Shown one piece after another: positions 11,040 to 23,049 of a stretch of 64,000 nucleotides of DNA. Numbering within the stretch: position 1 is the first letter of the stretch; every line of letters starts with the position of its first letter. The stretch covers positions 52,380,993-52,444,992 of the forward strand of contig CM063510.1 in NCBI GenBank assembly GCA_032207245.1. The letters run 5' to 3'. The position numbers and the translations under genes are program-made. The notes beneath the pieces were generated by a model. It searched no databases. It saw only the letters and a program-made list of their open reading frames with translations, and had not been told where the DNA came from. This stretch comes from Pardosa pseudoannulata (lineage: Eukaryota > Arthropoda > Arachnida > Araneae > Lycosidae).

Positions 11040-12747
11040 GTAAATAAATTATAGACATACAATGAAATTCTAATTGTTTTTTTTATTTCTGCTTTTTTAA
11101 TTAAATTAAAAAGTTTGAATCCTAATCTCTGTGATTTGGTAAGCATGCAAGAAAACTTGTGACTGTGATTAAAATATTGTTTAAAAAAGCAGTAAATTTT
11201 AAATGAAAGTAATGCAACATTATTTGCACACTAAAGAGACCGACAGAAAATTTGATAGCCTGAAATGAAGGCTTGAATACCTTGATTAGAAGTTTTTAGA
11301 TCAAGAAAAAAGACAAAATAGCTACAGAAGAAGAAATGTTATTAAAAAGGAATACGTCTACACATAAATAATTTTAAACTATTCTAGCTAACTAAGTTGT
11401 TTAATTATATTGAAAATGTGTAAAATTTTAAATTTAAATGCATTTTACTTAAATTAGTGTTTATTCAACTTGTGAGTACTCTAACAGATTAAACAACTTT
11501 TGCACATACTGATTTCAAGTTTTCACAGTAAATAAATTATAGACATGCAGTGAAATTCTAATAGTTTTTTCATTACTGCTTTTTTAATTTGATTAAAAAA
11601 TTTGAATCCTACTCTCTGTGATTTGGTAAGTATGCAAGAAAACTTGTGACTGTGATTAAAATATTGTTTAAAAAAGCAGTAAATTTTATTTAGTGATGAT
11701 CAAGTTGATCAAATGAATGTTATGACAGAATTTGCTTACAAAAATGAAAGTAATGCAACATTATTTGCACACTAAAGAGACCGACAGAAAATTTGATAGC
11801 CTGAAATGAAGGCTTGAATACCTTGATTAGAAGTTTTTAGATTAAGTTAGAAGATTTTAGATTAGAAGAATTTACAGTGAAATTCTAATAGTTTTTTCAT
11901 TACTGCTTTTTTAATTTGATTAAAAAATTTGAATCCTACTCTCTGTGATTTGGTAAGTATGCATGAAAACTTGTGACTGTGATTAAAATATTGTTGAAAA
12001 TAACAGTAAATTTTATTTAGTGATGATCAAGTTGATCAAATGAATGTTATGACAGAATTTGCTTACAAAAATGAAAGTAATGCAACATAATTTGTGCACT
12101 AAAGAGACCAACAGAAAATTTGTTAGCCTGAAGTGAAGGCTTGAATACCTTGATTAGAAGTTTTTAGATCAAGAAAAAAGACAAAATAGCTACAGAAGAA
12201 GAAATGTTATTAAAAAGGAATACGTCTACACATAAATAATTTTAAACTATTCTAGCTAAGTTTTTTATTTATATTGAAAATGTGTAAAATTTTAAATTTA
12301 AATGCATTTTACTTAAATTAGTGTTTATTCAACTTGTGAGTACTCTAACAGATTAAACAACTTTTGCACATACTGATTTCAAGTTTTCACAGTAAATAAA
12401 TTATAGACATGCAGTGAAATTCTAATCGTTTTTTTTTATTTCTGCTTTTTTAATTTAATTAAAAAGTTTGAATCCTACTCTCTGTGATTTGGTAAGTATG
12501 CAAGAAAACTTCTGACTGTGATTAAAAGATTATTTAAAATAGCGGTAAATTTTATTTAGTGATGATCAAGTTGGTCCAATGAATGTTATGCCACAATTTG
12601 CTTACAAAAATGAAAGTAATGCAACATTATTTGCACACTAAAGAGACCAACAGAAAATTTGTTACCCTGAAATGAACGCTTGTATACCTTGATTAGAAGT
12701 TTTTAGATCAAGAAAAAAGACAAAATAGCTAGAAGAAATGTTACTAC

Positions 12748-13317
12748 CCCCTTCCGGTAAAATGACGAGTCTAGCTCGTCATTAGTTTTTCATTCCATAC
12801 CGCAGAATGACGAGCTACACTCGTCATGCGATTAAAGTTACTGTTAAATATGATAATTAATTTAGTTTAAAATTTCTAGTGTACTGAATTTGGCAACACT
12901 TTTATCACTTATGAAAATCACAAGTCACTATTGCATATTGTTTACTTAGAATTTCTTGGTACAAGTCATTCCCAAATTAATGAGTCAGAATAAAAGAAAA
13001 CCTACTAAGAAATGCCGTGTGTGTTATAAGAATCAAATTAAAAGTGAGACTACTTGGCGGTGTAAACAATTAAGAATTCCTCTGCACTTTGTTTTGAAAA
13101 GTACCACTAGCTTGAAGACTATTATCTGTATACCTTATTAATGTTTTGCTTTGATATTTTCTTAATTTTACTGTTTCTGATATTATTTAACACTATGTAA
13201 AAAGTGGATTTTAATTAAGAATATGTAAGAATTGTAAAATGAAACAAGTTTTTTAAATAAAAATTAAATGGTTATTTCATGCACAGTTTTTCATTATTAA
13301 ATCATACCGGAAGGGGT
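12748..13317 (+). mobile_element. piggyBac-derived element family F1, copy 2, inside the 540-bp array
   Basis: Ends are CCCCTTCCGGT and ACCGGAAGGGG, with TTAA at 13318-13321 on the right. On the left CTAC (12744-12747) replaces the expected TTAA. Other array units keep the unoccupied target 'gttattaaaaaggaat' (about 11338 and 12208), so the insertion site is directly visible. It has the same paired hairpins and cysteine-rich remnant as copy 1. Confidence 0.92.
12980..13141 (+). pseudogene. piggyBac cysteine-rich domain remnant, copy 2
   Basis: The frame from the ATG at 12980 reads KKCRVCYKNQIKSETTWRC and then loses the later zinc ligands, as in copy 1. It differs from copy 1 at several codons and has a different C-terminus after 'LKTII'. 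Only the CRD-like end of the transposase survives. It has no catalytic core. Confidence 0.8.
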
Positions 13318-13650
13318 TAAAAAGGAATACGTCTACACATAAATAATTTTAAACTATTCTTTTTTGAATCCTACTAGCTAAGTTTTATAGCTTAGCTTTG
13401 CTATATTATATATTAGCTTGGCTATAGTTTCTTAGCTTTTGTAGTATCTAGCTAAGTTTTTTATTTATATTCAAAATGTGTAAAATTTTAAATTTAAATG
13501 CATTTTACTCAAATTAGTGTTTTTTCAACTTTGAGTACTCTAACAGAGTAAAAAACTTTTGCACATACTGATTTCAAGTTTCCACAATAAATAAATTATA
13601 GACCTACAGTGAAATTCTCATAGATTTGTTCATTACTGCTTTTTTAATTT

Positions 13651-14724
13651 GCCATTTATAGTATTTCAAATTCATTTTTAAACTTTGGTTTAACTTTGAT
13701 GAAAATTTAATTGTCTGGTGTAAAATTTCCGAAATGTTTTTAAACTTGAAGTAGGTGCAACCTTATATTTATTATTTACAAAAAAGTAAAAATTTTATGT
13801 TGTTAGTCAGCTCACAATGTGTCAGAAAAAGTTTTAAATTTCTGAAACATATTTCCTTTTACTCTCTAAAAAAACGTATTTTAAAAACCGAATAAATTCA
13901 ACAAAACCATTTCAATAAGAGAAGAAAACAAATGCAGAAAATATTATGTATTAAAGATAATTTTGAAAGATATAAGTCAAAAAATAAGAAACTTTGTTCC
14001 ATTTGAAGTTGATAAAAAGTTCTGTGTCGCTTTAAAAGCTGAATCAATTTTTTATGTGCAACAAATCTTTCTTTTTATAAAAGTATATTTATTGCTGATG
14101 TTTTCTTGCTTTAAATTATGTTTAGTTCTGTTGTAATGATTTATGTTTGAAAGTTCTGTTGTAATGGTAACAAAATTCAACAAAAACATGACTCCGAAAC
14201 CATTGTATTTTCTGTCGTTTGCTAGAATTAGAAAAAGACAGAAAAAATTACATTGAACTGTTGGTGATAATATTTAATAAATGAGACCTGTAAAAACGTC
14301 AATATTTTTCTACTTTAGTGAACATGTTGTATTAATAAATTTAGAACGATTTATTGAAAAGCTCACCAGGCCTACTAAATAATGAACGTAATGGCTTGAA
14401 AGTTGATGTAATTGGAATTCTTCAGTGACCTTGATCTACTGGAATAATTTTATTACAATATACGTGCACTGATTCTCTAGAGATTTTTTTTATCAAATAT
14501 TAATTTTCCTTTTGGTCCCACCTTAATGCAATCGATTTTTTCCAATCATTTTTAGATTCTACTGGGAATGATTCTACTATGACATTTTAATTTATAATCA
14601 AAGAATTTTCCAGCTTAGGAATTTTAGTGTTTTATAAATGGTAGTTTACATAAAATAATACATTTAGTTTTAATTTTTCTAAAAAATTCTGTGTACACTT
14701 TAAATGTAGTTACTTTACAGTATT
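13651..14724. other. AT-rich intergenic DNA, nothing recognised
   Basis: No frames or repeats of note. The sequence leading into 14725 is unique by eye. Confidence 0.5.
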
Positions 14725-15368
14725 TTACGATAGGTGTCAATTAAAATCAAACAAATTTCATTGCAAATTTCTAGCAATGTTACAAAAGTTGACTACAATC
14801 TGAACAGTTTATTTAAAAAAAATATCTCATGAAAAGCTGTTGAATTGGATTTTCATCTTTAGAAAAGCTTTAGAAACAAATGTGTTTTATGATAAATGTC
14901 AATTAAACCCAAATATAAATTTCATTGTAAATTTCTAGTCATGTTACGAAAGTTGACTGCAATCTGAACAGTTGATTTAAAAAACAAAATCTGATAAAAA
15001 GATATTAAATTGGATTTCTATCTTTAGAAAAGCTTTAGAAACAAATGTGTTTTATGATAAATGTCAATTAAAACCAAAAGTAAATTTCATTGTAAACTTT
15101 TAGCAATGTTACGAAAGTTGACTGCAATCTGAACAGTTGATTTAAAAAAAAAATCTGATTAAAGATGTTGAATTGGATTTTCATCTTTAGCAAAGCTTTA
15201 GAAACAAATGTGTTTTATGATAAATGTCAATTAAAACCAAAAAAAAATTTCATTGTAAATTTCTAGAAATGTTACAAAAGTTGACTGCAATCTGAAGTTG
15301 ATTAAAAAAAAAATCTGATGAAAAGCTGTTGAATTGGATTTTCATCTTTAGCAAAGCTTTAGAAACAA
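14725..15368. repeat. Tandem array with ~163-bp period, about 4 units
   Basis: 'agctttagaaacaaatgtg' recurs at about 14866, 15031, 15194 and 15355 (spacings 165, 163, 161). It comes with 'gataaatgtcaattaaaacc', 'gttgactgcaatctgaa' and 'gaattggattttcatc'. Units are ~90% alike by eye, so the array is fairly young or homogenised. Confidence 0.88.
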
Positions 15369-16250
15369 AATGGACTACTATTTAGCTTCTTTTTTTTCAA
15401 AATCTTTAGTTACCATAGAAACGGTAATGGTACCAAGATGGGTGTAGGCTATTAATGTCAACTTTAAAAATAGCAAGTCATTGACTTATATTCTTTTGTC
15501 AAAGAGGAAGGACTCTCATCGAATATTCTATGACAAGAACCTGAAGGTCATATTCTCCTCTTTATATCTGGGACACCTTCATAAACGTACGTGGGAAATT
15601 CAGTCATGTGATATTCTTTCGATGAGAAACTATTCGAGAAAAATGGAAATTTAGTTTATAAACAAAAATGTATATTAAATAATTTATTTAAGGGTGACAT
15701 GAAAATACTGTAGTTTAATTTTGTATAGCTAAATGTACAGAAATTTACCGATCAGAAATAATAGCATTATATTAAACCCTGCATTGCAATTTGACTTTAG
15801 GTTACACTGCTCAAAAAGTTATTTAAAATTATTTTGCTTTTAAAAAGAAAGAATTGATATATACATTAATTATTTTGTATCCAGCGTCTTTGACGTTATT
15901 GAAATACCGTAGAGTTTTCATTTCCGTAGATGGTTATCCGCCATAGAAGTGTCAAATTCGTACATGTTATATACATTTCTGCAAAACTTAATTTTCTGCA
16001 ATCTATAGTAATATAATATATAGTAATGTAGTATATAATAAGATTTCTGCAAACGTTATTGCAATTAACTCTTTTCTTATCGGATTCATGTAAGAAAATG
16101 TAACACTGTCAAATCCTTCGTATTTACTCAGGTAATTTTCCGTCGAACAGTTACACCTCATCTTGAAGAAGAATATAATTCTAAAACAATCCATATTTAT
16201 TAAAATTAACCTAATTGTTCGGTACATATCAACTTTCCCCCCACCCCTTA
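15369..16250. other. Intergenic DNA, nothing recognised
   Basis: Includes a slightly less AT-rich part (15430-15600). The minus frame at 16003-16362 is not supported by any motif. Confidence 0.5.
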
Positions 16251-16436
16251 AGTGCAATGGTTGTATCCAGCGCGTTCCTTTCCTCTTCTTTTTGTATTGT
16301 AACCAGAGTGTGAGCGTTCGGACCCCATCTAGGAAGGTCGAACCGTTGTCCGTGTCTCCCATGAGACTGCTTCCTTAGAGCCCTTTGCTCTTTTATATCA
16401 CTGATATATATTTTTATGGTCAGAGCCCATTGCACT
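16251..16436. mobile_element. Possible 186-bp MITE
   Basis: A perfect 10-bp inverted repeat (AGTGCAATGG at 16251-16260, CCATTGCACT at 16427-16436) bounds a segment that is clearly GC-richer than its flanks. No target-site duplication is evident and no second copy is present, so this is only a candidate. Confidence 0.35.
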
Positions 16437-16538
16437 AATATGACCTTGTCATATTTTTCTTAATTAAAGTTTTTTGTTAAGTTTTAAAATTACAGTCTAC
16501 TTTATTATTGTCTCAACAGTAATCACTATAATATTCGA

Positions 16539-16723
16539 TTTGGTTCGGTTCGGTTTCTTTGGTTTGGGGTTCTACAGTCTACAATTTTGCAACACGAGGG
16601 CTAGTGAGACCGGGACCTACTGCTTAAAGCCGAACGGTGATGAACATGCATGCCCCATTGGGATTCGAAAGCAGAACTCCGGTTCCGAAGACCAACACTC
16701 TAACCATTCAGCCATGTTTCGGC
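16539..16723 (-). mobile_element. tRNA-derived SINE with 13-bp target-site duplication
   Basis: CTATAATATTCGA at 16526-16538 is repeated at 16724-16736. The tail contains repeated TTTGGTTCGG units and the tRNA head is at the right. A ~12-bp internal deletion removes 'gattcc' and nearby bases. The open frame across it is a SINE translation only. Confidence 0.92.
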
Positions 16724-16929
16724 CTATAATATTCGAATAAAATGTCTTATTATTTTAGCTATAGCAGAGATTACTTATAATATTTCCCCCTACTCTACAG
16801 GGCATTAACTTTACATATTTATACATTCGAATATCAACAACACTAGAATTACTATTAGGAGCAAGCAAATAAATCTATCAACACAATAAACTTGTTAAGA
16901 CTTAATATAAAATGACTTGATTTACTAAG

Positions 16930-17565
16930 AAGTACTACGGTCTACTCTTTTGTTACACTTCAGCTAATGAATTTTTAACATACGTCTTAAAGCTAAACAT
17001 CTATGCCTGAAAGAATAATAAAATCCGAGGACTTCCGTACCGAAAATAGTTACTTATCCATTTGCTAAACCCTACCGTATCCTAACGTTTAGAATAAAAT
17101 GCAAAGTCAACATAAATAACGAGAGAAAGTAAGCATTTAATATCCTGTTATCTGATTCCTGTCTGAGTGAGCAATAATTTCAATGCGAGAGCTCTCATTG
17201 GCTTGTAAAAGCAGACCGGCCTTACTTTGGCTATGTATTTTTTACTATATTGGGGTCCAAAAGTTTTACCTTTACTACTTACGAATTACATACACTTACT
17301 AATAACTTTCAACTTGTCAATAATTCCTTGTGAAATTAACTCATCATTGTCAGTTTGCTACATGGCGAGATGGACTCATAATTGGAAGCCTTATGCTGGC
17401 ATGGTTGTTCATAGTCATTTGGATTATATTTTAAGCAGTAGGTCCTGAACACGTTAGCTCTAGTACAGCTAAACAGTAGACCATTACGTTTCAATCCAAC
17501 CCACATTTTAAGAAGTTAAAGGTTAAGTATGCGAAAATTCACTGTAAAAGGGCTATTTACTAGGA
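16930..17565. repeat. Unit A of a ~635-bp tandem duplication
   Basis: Contains a diverged minus-strand SINE (16931-17060), unique DNA, and a diverged plus-strand SINE (17374-17505). It matches 17566-18735 from 'cttacttatccatttgctaa' to 'attcactgtaaaagggctat'. The TTAA at 17523-17526 is the empty counterpart of the F4 insertion in unit B. Confidence 0.85.
17374..17505 (+). mobile_element. Diverged SINE within duplication unit A
   Basis: Plus-strand copy recognised by 'ttttaagcagtaggtcctga', 'cacgttagctctagtac' and the tail 'tttcaatccaaccca'. The tRNA head is heavily mutated. Its partner lies at about 18005-18150. Confidence 0.65.
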
Positions 17566-18165
17566 GAATGGTATATTGCAGCTAAAGAATCTGGAACCTA
17601 CTTCTTAAAAACAATTCCAAATATTAACGAACACCTATACCAGAAGAGGGATTAAAATTCGCGGACTTCAATACCTTAAAATATTTACTTACCCATTTGA
17701 TAAAATCTACCGTATCTTATCGTTTAGAATAAAATGCAAAGTCAACATAAATAACGAGAGAAATTAATCAGTTAATTTCCTTTTATCTGATTCTTGTCTG
17801 AGTGAGCAATATTCTCAATGCGAGAGCTAGCATTGGCTTGTAAAAGCAGACCAAGCCTTACTTTGGCTATGTCATTTTTACTATTTGGGTGTTCAACTGT
17901 TTTACCTTTACTAGTTACGAATTACATATACTTATAAATAAGTTTCACCTTGTCAATTTCTCGTAAAATTAACTCATCATTGTCAGTTTGCTACATGGCG
18001 AGCTGGACACATCATTTTCTTCCAAGAGAGGAATCATTATGCCGATATTGTTCATAGCCGGATTCTGCTTTAAGCAGTAGGTCTTGAACACATTAGTTCT
18101 CGCATAGCGAAGCAGTAGACTGTAGGGGTCCAAACCACCCCACCTTTCAAGAGGTAAAATGTTAA

Positions 18166-18467
18166 CACATTGTATGCAGGACACGTACTAGTACGTTTTC
18201 TGACGATTGATACTTGAGCTCGGGTCACTCACTAGTACGAATTAGTGTAACAACATGGTTTGTTTGTGGGTACTAAAATAACGGTATATACAGGAAAATG
18301 AAGTTGAATGTTCTTGTCTACTACATAGATTCTGGAAAAATTTAGAAAAATAACAACTAGTCTTTACATAAGTTGATGCGGAACCACAGAACGGGAAGTT
18401 TGATTTAAAAAATCAATTTAGATTTAGAATTAACTTTTTATTTATCCTTGCCAAAATAATATATATA

Positions 18468-18521
<54 letters not shown>

Positions 18522-18692
18522 TATTTGTCTATTTATATATTTGTTTATATATTTCAATACAAAACACGAAAAGTTGGTTAAAAAAATTATACAATTTTCG
18601 ATGTATTGAGATTTATCTAAATAACTAAATTTACGAGCAAAACACCCGCTCCTGGCACAATTTCGCTGCGAAATGTACCCGCACACAATGTG
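18166..18692 (+). mobile_element. TTAA-type MITE family F4, copy 2
   Basis: Flanked by TTAA at 18162-18165 and 18693-18696. Ends are CACATTGTATGCAGGACACG and 'tgtacccgcacacaatgtg'. The interior has two ACTAGTACG motifs near the left end. A (TA)n run at 18460-18520 sits where other copies have only short TATATT stretches. Unit A of the surrounding duplication shows the empty target, so F4 inserted after that duplication or into one copy only. Confidence 0.93.
18462..18519. repeat. (TA)n expansion inside F4
   Basis: A dinucleotide run of about 55 bp at the position of a short 'ttatatatttcta' stretch in other F4 copies. It is a local expansion after insertion. Confidence 0.85.
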
Positions 18693-18735
18693 TTAAGTAA
18701 ACGAAATTCACTGTAAAAGGGCTATTACTATAGGA

Positions 18736-21036
18736 AAAAGGGAAATGTTTGATTCCATGTAGAAATTTATTTATAACAGCCAACCTTCTAGTTGTGGCTG
18801 AATTTAAAGTAACCAAAAACTGTTAACTTGAATTTAACTTTATATAAAATTTTTTAATTTTTGCTACAATTCTAAAATTGGTTGAGTAAGAAATAAGCAA
18901 AATAGGATTCTACTTAGAGTTTGTAAACATCAGCTAAATATGCTATACAAAGAATATTACAACTTCTTTTATCAATCTCAATGAAACAGCTTTATGTAAC
19001 AGTTCGAATTGTATCGTGGATTCTGCAATGTATATTTACTATAAAAATTCTTACTATTGAATTAGCGGTAGTTAATATGATTTAGAGTATTATATTGTCA
19101 AAAGAAAATATTGTTTCCAGATGTAGCCAAATTTATTGCCAAAGTTTCTGAACTTTCAACTAATCTTTACCTAAAAGGTAACAATTTGCAAATAATATTT
19201 TTATTTACTTCTGATCAGTCTGGATTTGATCACCCAAAATTAATAATATTTGATAAGTAATGCCTTTCGACATACATGATTTGTAACTGTATAAAATAAA
19301 GAATATATGGAATAAAGATTTATCAGACAGGACTTCGATACTTTTCCTAATTGTTAGTTAAAGTCTTCCCAATTGTAAAATAAAACTATTGAAAGAAATT
19401 CTTCTCACTTTAATTAGTTTAATCTTAAATTTTTTCAGTAATATTGGTACTCAAGACTACCTTAAAATAAAGGTTTTCTCTCGTCAAACATTTACAAAAA
19501 TACTGTATCAATATCCTTCACAAATGCTTTAACAATATTTTTAATAGAAATTAAATGTCCATTACTAAAAATATAAAAGGAAAATCAAAATTGCACATGA
19601 AAATATTTAAGTGGTACTTAACAATTGGATCACTCGATTATTATTCGAATTTTCCTCTAAATAAGTAGTAACACTTTTTTCAGAAAATAAAATAAATTAA
19701 AAAATTTATATCCCTGTAATTTTTATAATGAAATTAGATGCAATACAAGTTTCTTTAAATCTTTATCTTTTCTTTTTTTAATTGTTTGCATGTGTAACTG
19801 CGTCATTCTTTAGCTACAACAAAACATATGTTAAAGTTATTGTACTAAACAAGCTATTTTTGGAGCTTAATTAAGGAACATTTCCTCAAAGAGAAAGAAG
19901 AAAAAAGCTCTCTCATGCAAAAATCCCAGTTAAGTCTACTGTCTCATACTTTAAGGCAGGGTGTTAGTTTTCATCTAAATTAAGACTAAGATAAATTTAA
20001 AATATGTCTCGAGAATAATTTTCCCGAACCGTATTTATGCTTGAATTGCCCACTCACTTATGTCGTTACAAGTATATTTTATCTCATAAAAAGCTTGCAT
20101 TTATAATACAACCTCTTGCTGTGATACCTGAACTCAGTTCGGGTAACACAAAAGCGCCAATTTTTGAACTCCCGACCTGAGTTCTTGCAAACGAAAAATG
20201 GTATTTCAATTCTAGGAAGCCGGAAATCGGTTCATCCATTGCATGTTATTTAATTTGCCATTTTATGAATAGATAGAGACACTTTCCCGAGAAACTTTAG
20301 GCACTTTCGCACCATTTGTCGTTATTTGTCGGATATTGTAAAGGATTTGGGAAATTCGAAGGAATCTGCGGGACATGAAATTCTGAACAATTGATAGAGA
20401 TAATAATGTTGTTTTATTAGTTTATTATATTTGTCCAGAAAATTATGTCATTTCATTTATTTCGCTGTAATTTGAGCAAAATTTTCTGTAATCCACTAAC
20501 ATTTCCCATGTGTGTGAAAATATTGAAAATAGTAGCTAATTCGTTTAAAATTATTTTTTTCAAAAATCATTTATTTCTAACATTTTGGTAATAATAAAGA
20601 TAATAATAAAGGTTTTCATTTTTTAAATGCTTTTCTGAAATATATTTCACAGGCAAGGTGTTAAATTGCAACTGACTTTATATATACTAAACTACTTACT
20701 GCAGGGTTGGAGTGTTTTATCCTCCAATACACTTTTATAGTCGTTATTTGATGACACCATACTTTTAACTCTCTATTACAAATACCAAAGAAACTTAAAG
20801 TAACTGACTGTCCAAAAGTAACAATTTGAAAAACAACAGAATTTAATGTGCTAATAATTGTGTCTACATTACACGCATAAAGTATAAAGTAATACAGTAT
20901 ATACAAACATAAAAATACAAGAAAATAAAAATGTGTTTAAAATTGTATATTTTTTTTCCATAAATACGTAAATACCAATTTTTTATACCGCTAGCGCCGT
21001 AAATACAACACAATTTTTTTGATTTTCATACATACT
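18736..21036. other. 2.3 kb of AT-rich DNA, nothing recognised
   Basis: Contains short frames without domains. The part around 20100-20360 is less AT-rich and holds a near-palindrome ('ctgaactcagttcggg') but shows no gene. Confidence 0.5.
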
Positions 21037-21070
21037 TAACCCTCCTAGTGGAACACACCGATTAAAAAAA
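21037..21070. mobile_element. Possible left end of another TTAA element
   Basis: TTAACCCTCCTAGTGG has the form of a piggyBac-type terminus (TTAA then CCC). I could not find a matching inverted right end downstream, so this may be chance. Confidence 0.25.
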
Positions 21071-21439
21071 GTCTCCAAAAAATACGCTAAAGGTTTATTG
21101 TGTCAATGGCCAAAGCGTTCCATGATTTTTTCAAAAATATTTTACATATTTTATAAAAAAAATTTCCAAAAAATTAAATTTGTAATTAGTTTTTATATTT
21201 ATTACACTATAAAATAAAATAGATTGTGTACTATAAATAAATTAAAATGCTAATGTCTCACCAAAAACTGTCATTTAATTTCAATCGAATTAATTAAATT
21301 GTATCGGACCCTAGTCTATTGGTATTGAGTATTGGTTGATATATTGCCAATAACATTTGAGGGGAAAAATAATTTATTTATCGAAAGCTTTTTTTTTAAA
21401 TATTCAAGTTATCACAATGGAGTTTCTCATATACAAATA

Positions 21440-22228
21440 TATAGCTCGTCCTATATCGAGATCAGTAAAATTTTTAATTTTCCAGAATAGTACCCTATGA
21501 GGCAAGAAAAAAATGGTTTGTTTTTCGGCTGAGAATTATCTGGTACACGCTCAATAATTTGTTTATCTTTATACTCCTCTAAAACCTTCCGATATTGCTA
21601 ATGCAGTTTAGAATCACGTTGAATTTTGTCAAACCGTATGGTTATGTATAAAAAATAAACACACAAATAAACAAATTTCTTAATTTTCAAAGATATATGA
21701 CTTAAACTTTAAATATATATATTAGTCCGTGAAATAGACTTCTTGACTTTTATGAAAAGATTTTGTTGTTAATACCGGGGACAAAATTTTCATTGCAACA
21801 AAATATAATCGATGATTAAATTTAAAATTATCACATATGTACCTAATCTATTATTTAAGCCAAATATAAAAGAAAATTATTTAAGTAAATCGAAGTTCAG
21901 TGATAAAACGTATAAAAATAATACAGACATATTTAAATAATTAAAAATAAAAAACCCCCGATTAAATGAGATGGTTAAAGAAATGACGTCATGTTATTTT
22001 TACCAATTTATTTTGTGATAAATTGATAAATTTAATTGCCTGTCTTAACGTGGAGAAATAGGGCTTGAAATAATGGCCTTAAATGCTTGAAAAGGGGTAG
22101 ATTTCGAAGGTTTCTAAGCCTAATTTACCAAGAATCTAATACGGATGCTTCTATCCATTCCAGGTACAACCGATTCATAAATCCGTGGAAAGACGGACAG
22201 ATAGTTTAGGCTATTATTATATAGGGGA
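21440..22228 (-). mobile_element. Helitron-like element, longest copy
   Basis: The 5' end (at 22228) reads A|TCCCC followed by 'tatataataatagcc'. The 3' side (about 21445-21460) forms a stem CTCG/CGAG with an 8-base loop. The interior matches the copy at 53941-54920 over long stretches and includes a BEL/Pao-like RT scrap near the 3' end. At ~790 bp with no Rep/helicase sequence, it is non-autonomous. The base after the 3' end is not as clear as in the other copies. Confidence 0.75.
21462..21626 (-). pseudogene. BEL/Pao-like reverse transcriptase N-terminal fragment (in Helitron)
   Basis: The reverse complement gives 'IQRDSKLH', a stop, 'QYRKVLEEYKDKQIIERVP', and a frameshifted continuation that in other copies reads 'FYLPHR'. 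BEL/Pao retrotransposons have just this order at the start of RT: an EY-rich helix, 'IIExVP', then 'YLPH', then a TK-R-VFDAS motif. The stop and the frameshift show it is dead. It ends at the Helitron 3' hairpin. My family assignment is from memory of motif order and needs a profile search. Confidence 0.55.
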
Positions 22229-22551
22229 TGTATTCTGACCATTATTCACTTAGCGTTCTTGTGGACATTTCATTGTAAACCGTAAACTGGAAAAAAATTA
22301 GCAAACATAACTACTCGAACCATATTGTAAAATACATATTGCAGAAGTAAAAGACAATGAAGTAAGTTTATAGTCGTCTCTTATTTGTACCTTAAATGTT
22401 AATGCCATGTAAGAAAATAAAAGCAGGGTATTAACCAGTGCTAGAGCAATACTACACGGTTAATACACATTACAAAATCTGGATAATCTCCAGGTTCTAG
22501 CAATATAATCAAGGATTTGCATGTTGATTAATATAAAGAAAATTATATTAG
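22229..22551. other. Intergenic DNA, nothing recognised
   Basis: AT-rich, without repeat ends or meaningful frames. Confidence 0.5.
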
Positions 22552-22727
22552 CTGGTTTGATTTGGTTTATAATATGTACGGTGTATATTCTTTTGCTGCA
22601 CTCCAGTTAATGAGAAAATTACATACCAATTAAAATTGGTTCTGGTTGGATACATATATTCTTCCATCATCGAGACTACATTGCCCTAAGGCAGAAGTCT
22701 ACCGATTCGGCCATCATCGACTGCAGT
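22552..22727 (-). mobile_element. Heavily diverged SINE
   Basis: Left tail 'ggtttgatttggttta', a middle 'tgcactccagttaatgaga', and a right head 'accgattcggccatcat' follow the SINE order. About half the internal positions have changed. An old copy. Confidence 0.5.
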
Positions 22728-23049
22728 AATACTAACAATTTTGTATAAAAAGACTGCAAATGCAGTGAAATAAAAGATATATCAATACTTGTACTGAGTA
22801 GCATTTGCCATTTAATTATTTTTCCTGAATATCTATGTCGATTCAAATGCATATCTTGTGATTACATTGTGAAAATCTTGTGAAAAAATATTTATGTATA
22901 ACTTGCATCTTGATTTTGTTTCCAAAAAACGGTTTATCATATTTTATATAAATTTTTAAATGTTTGATTCAATAAACGGTAGAAAGGTTTAACTTAAATG
23001 TTAATAACATTATTCATCTGAGGCTATATTAATCCTTCTAATTCTCTTT

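Larger units (their letters stand above)
11040..13650. repeat. Tandem array of ~540-bp units with internal deletions
   Basis: The landmark 'gtgatttggtaag' recurs at 11131, 11618, 11945 and 12484, giving spacings of 487, 327 and 539 bp. The full unit is therefore ~540 bp and two units carry deletions. Other shared blocks are 'ggaatacgtctacacataaa', 'gatgatcaagttgatcaaat' and 'taaagagaccgacagaaaat'. A final partial unit runs from 13319 to about 13650. An F1 element is inserted at 12748-13317. No coding function is seen. Confidence 0.85.
17566..18735. repeat. Unit B of the tandem duplication, interrupted by F4
   Basis: Carries the same SINE-unique-SINE arrangement as unit A, with an F4 element at 18166-18692. 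Homology to unit A resumes after the F4 right end ('acgaaattcactgtaaaagg'). Confidence 0.85.
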
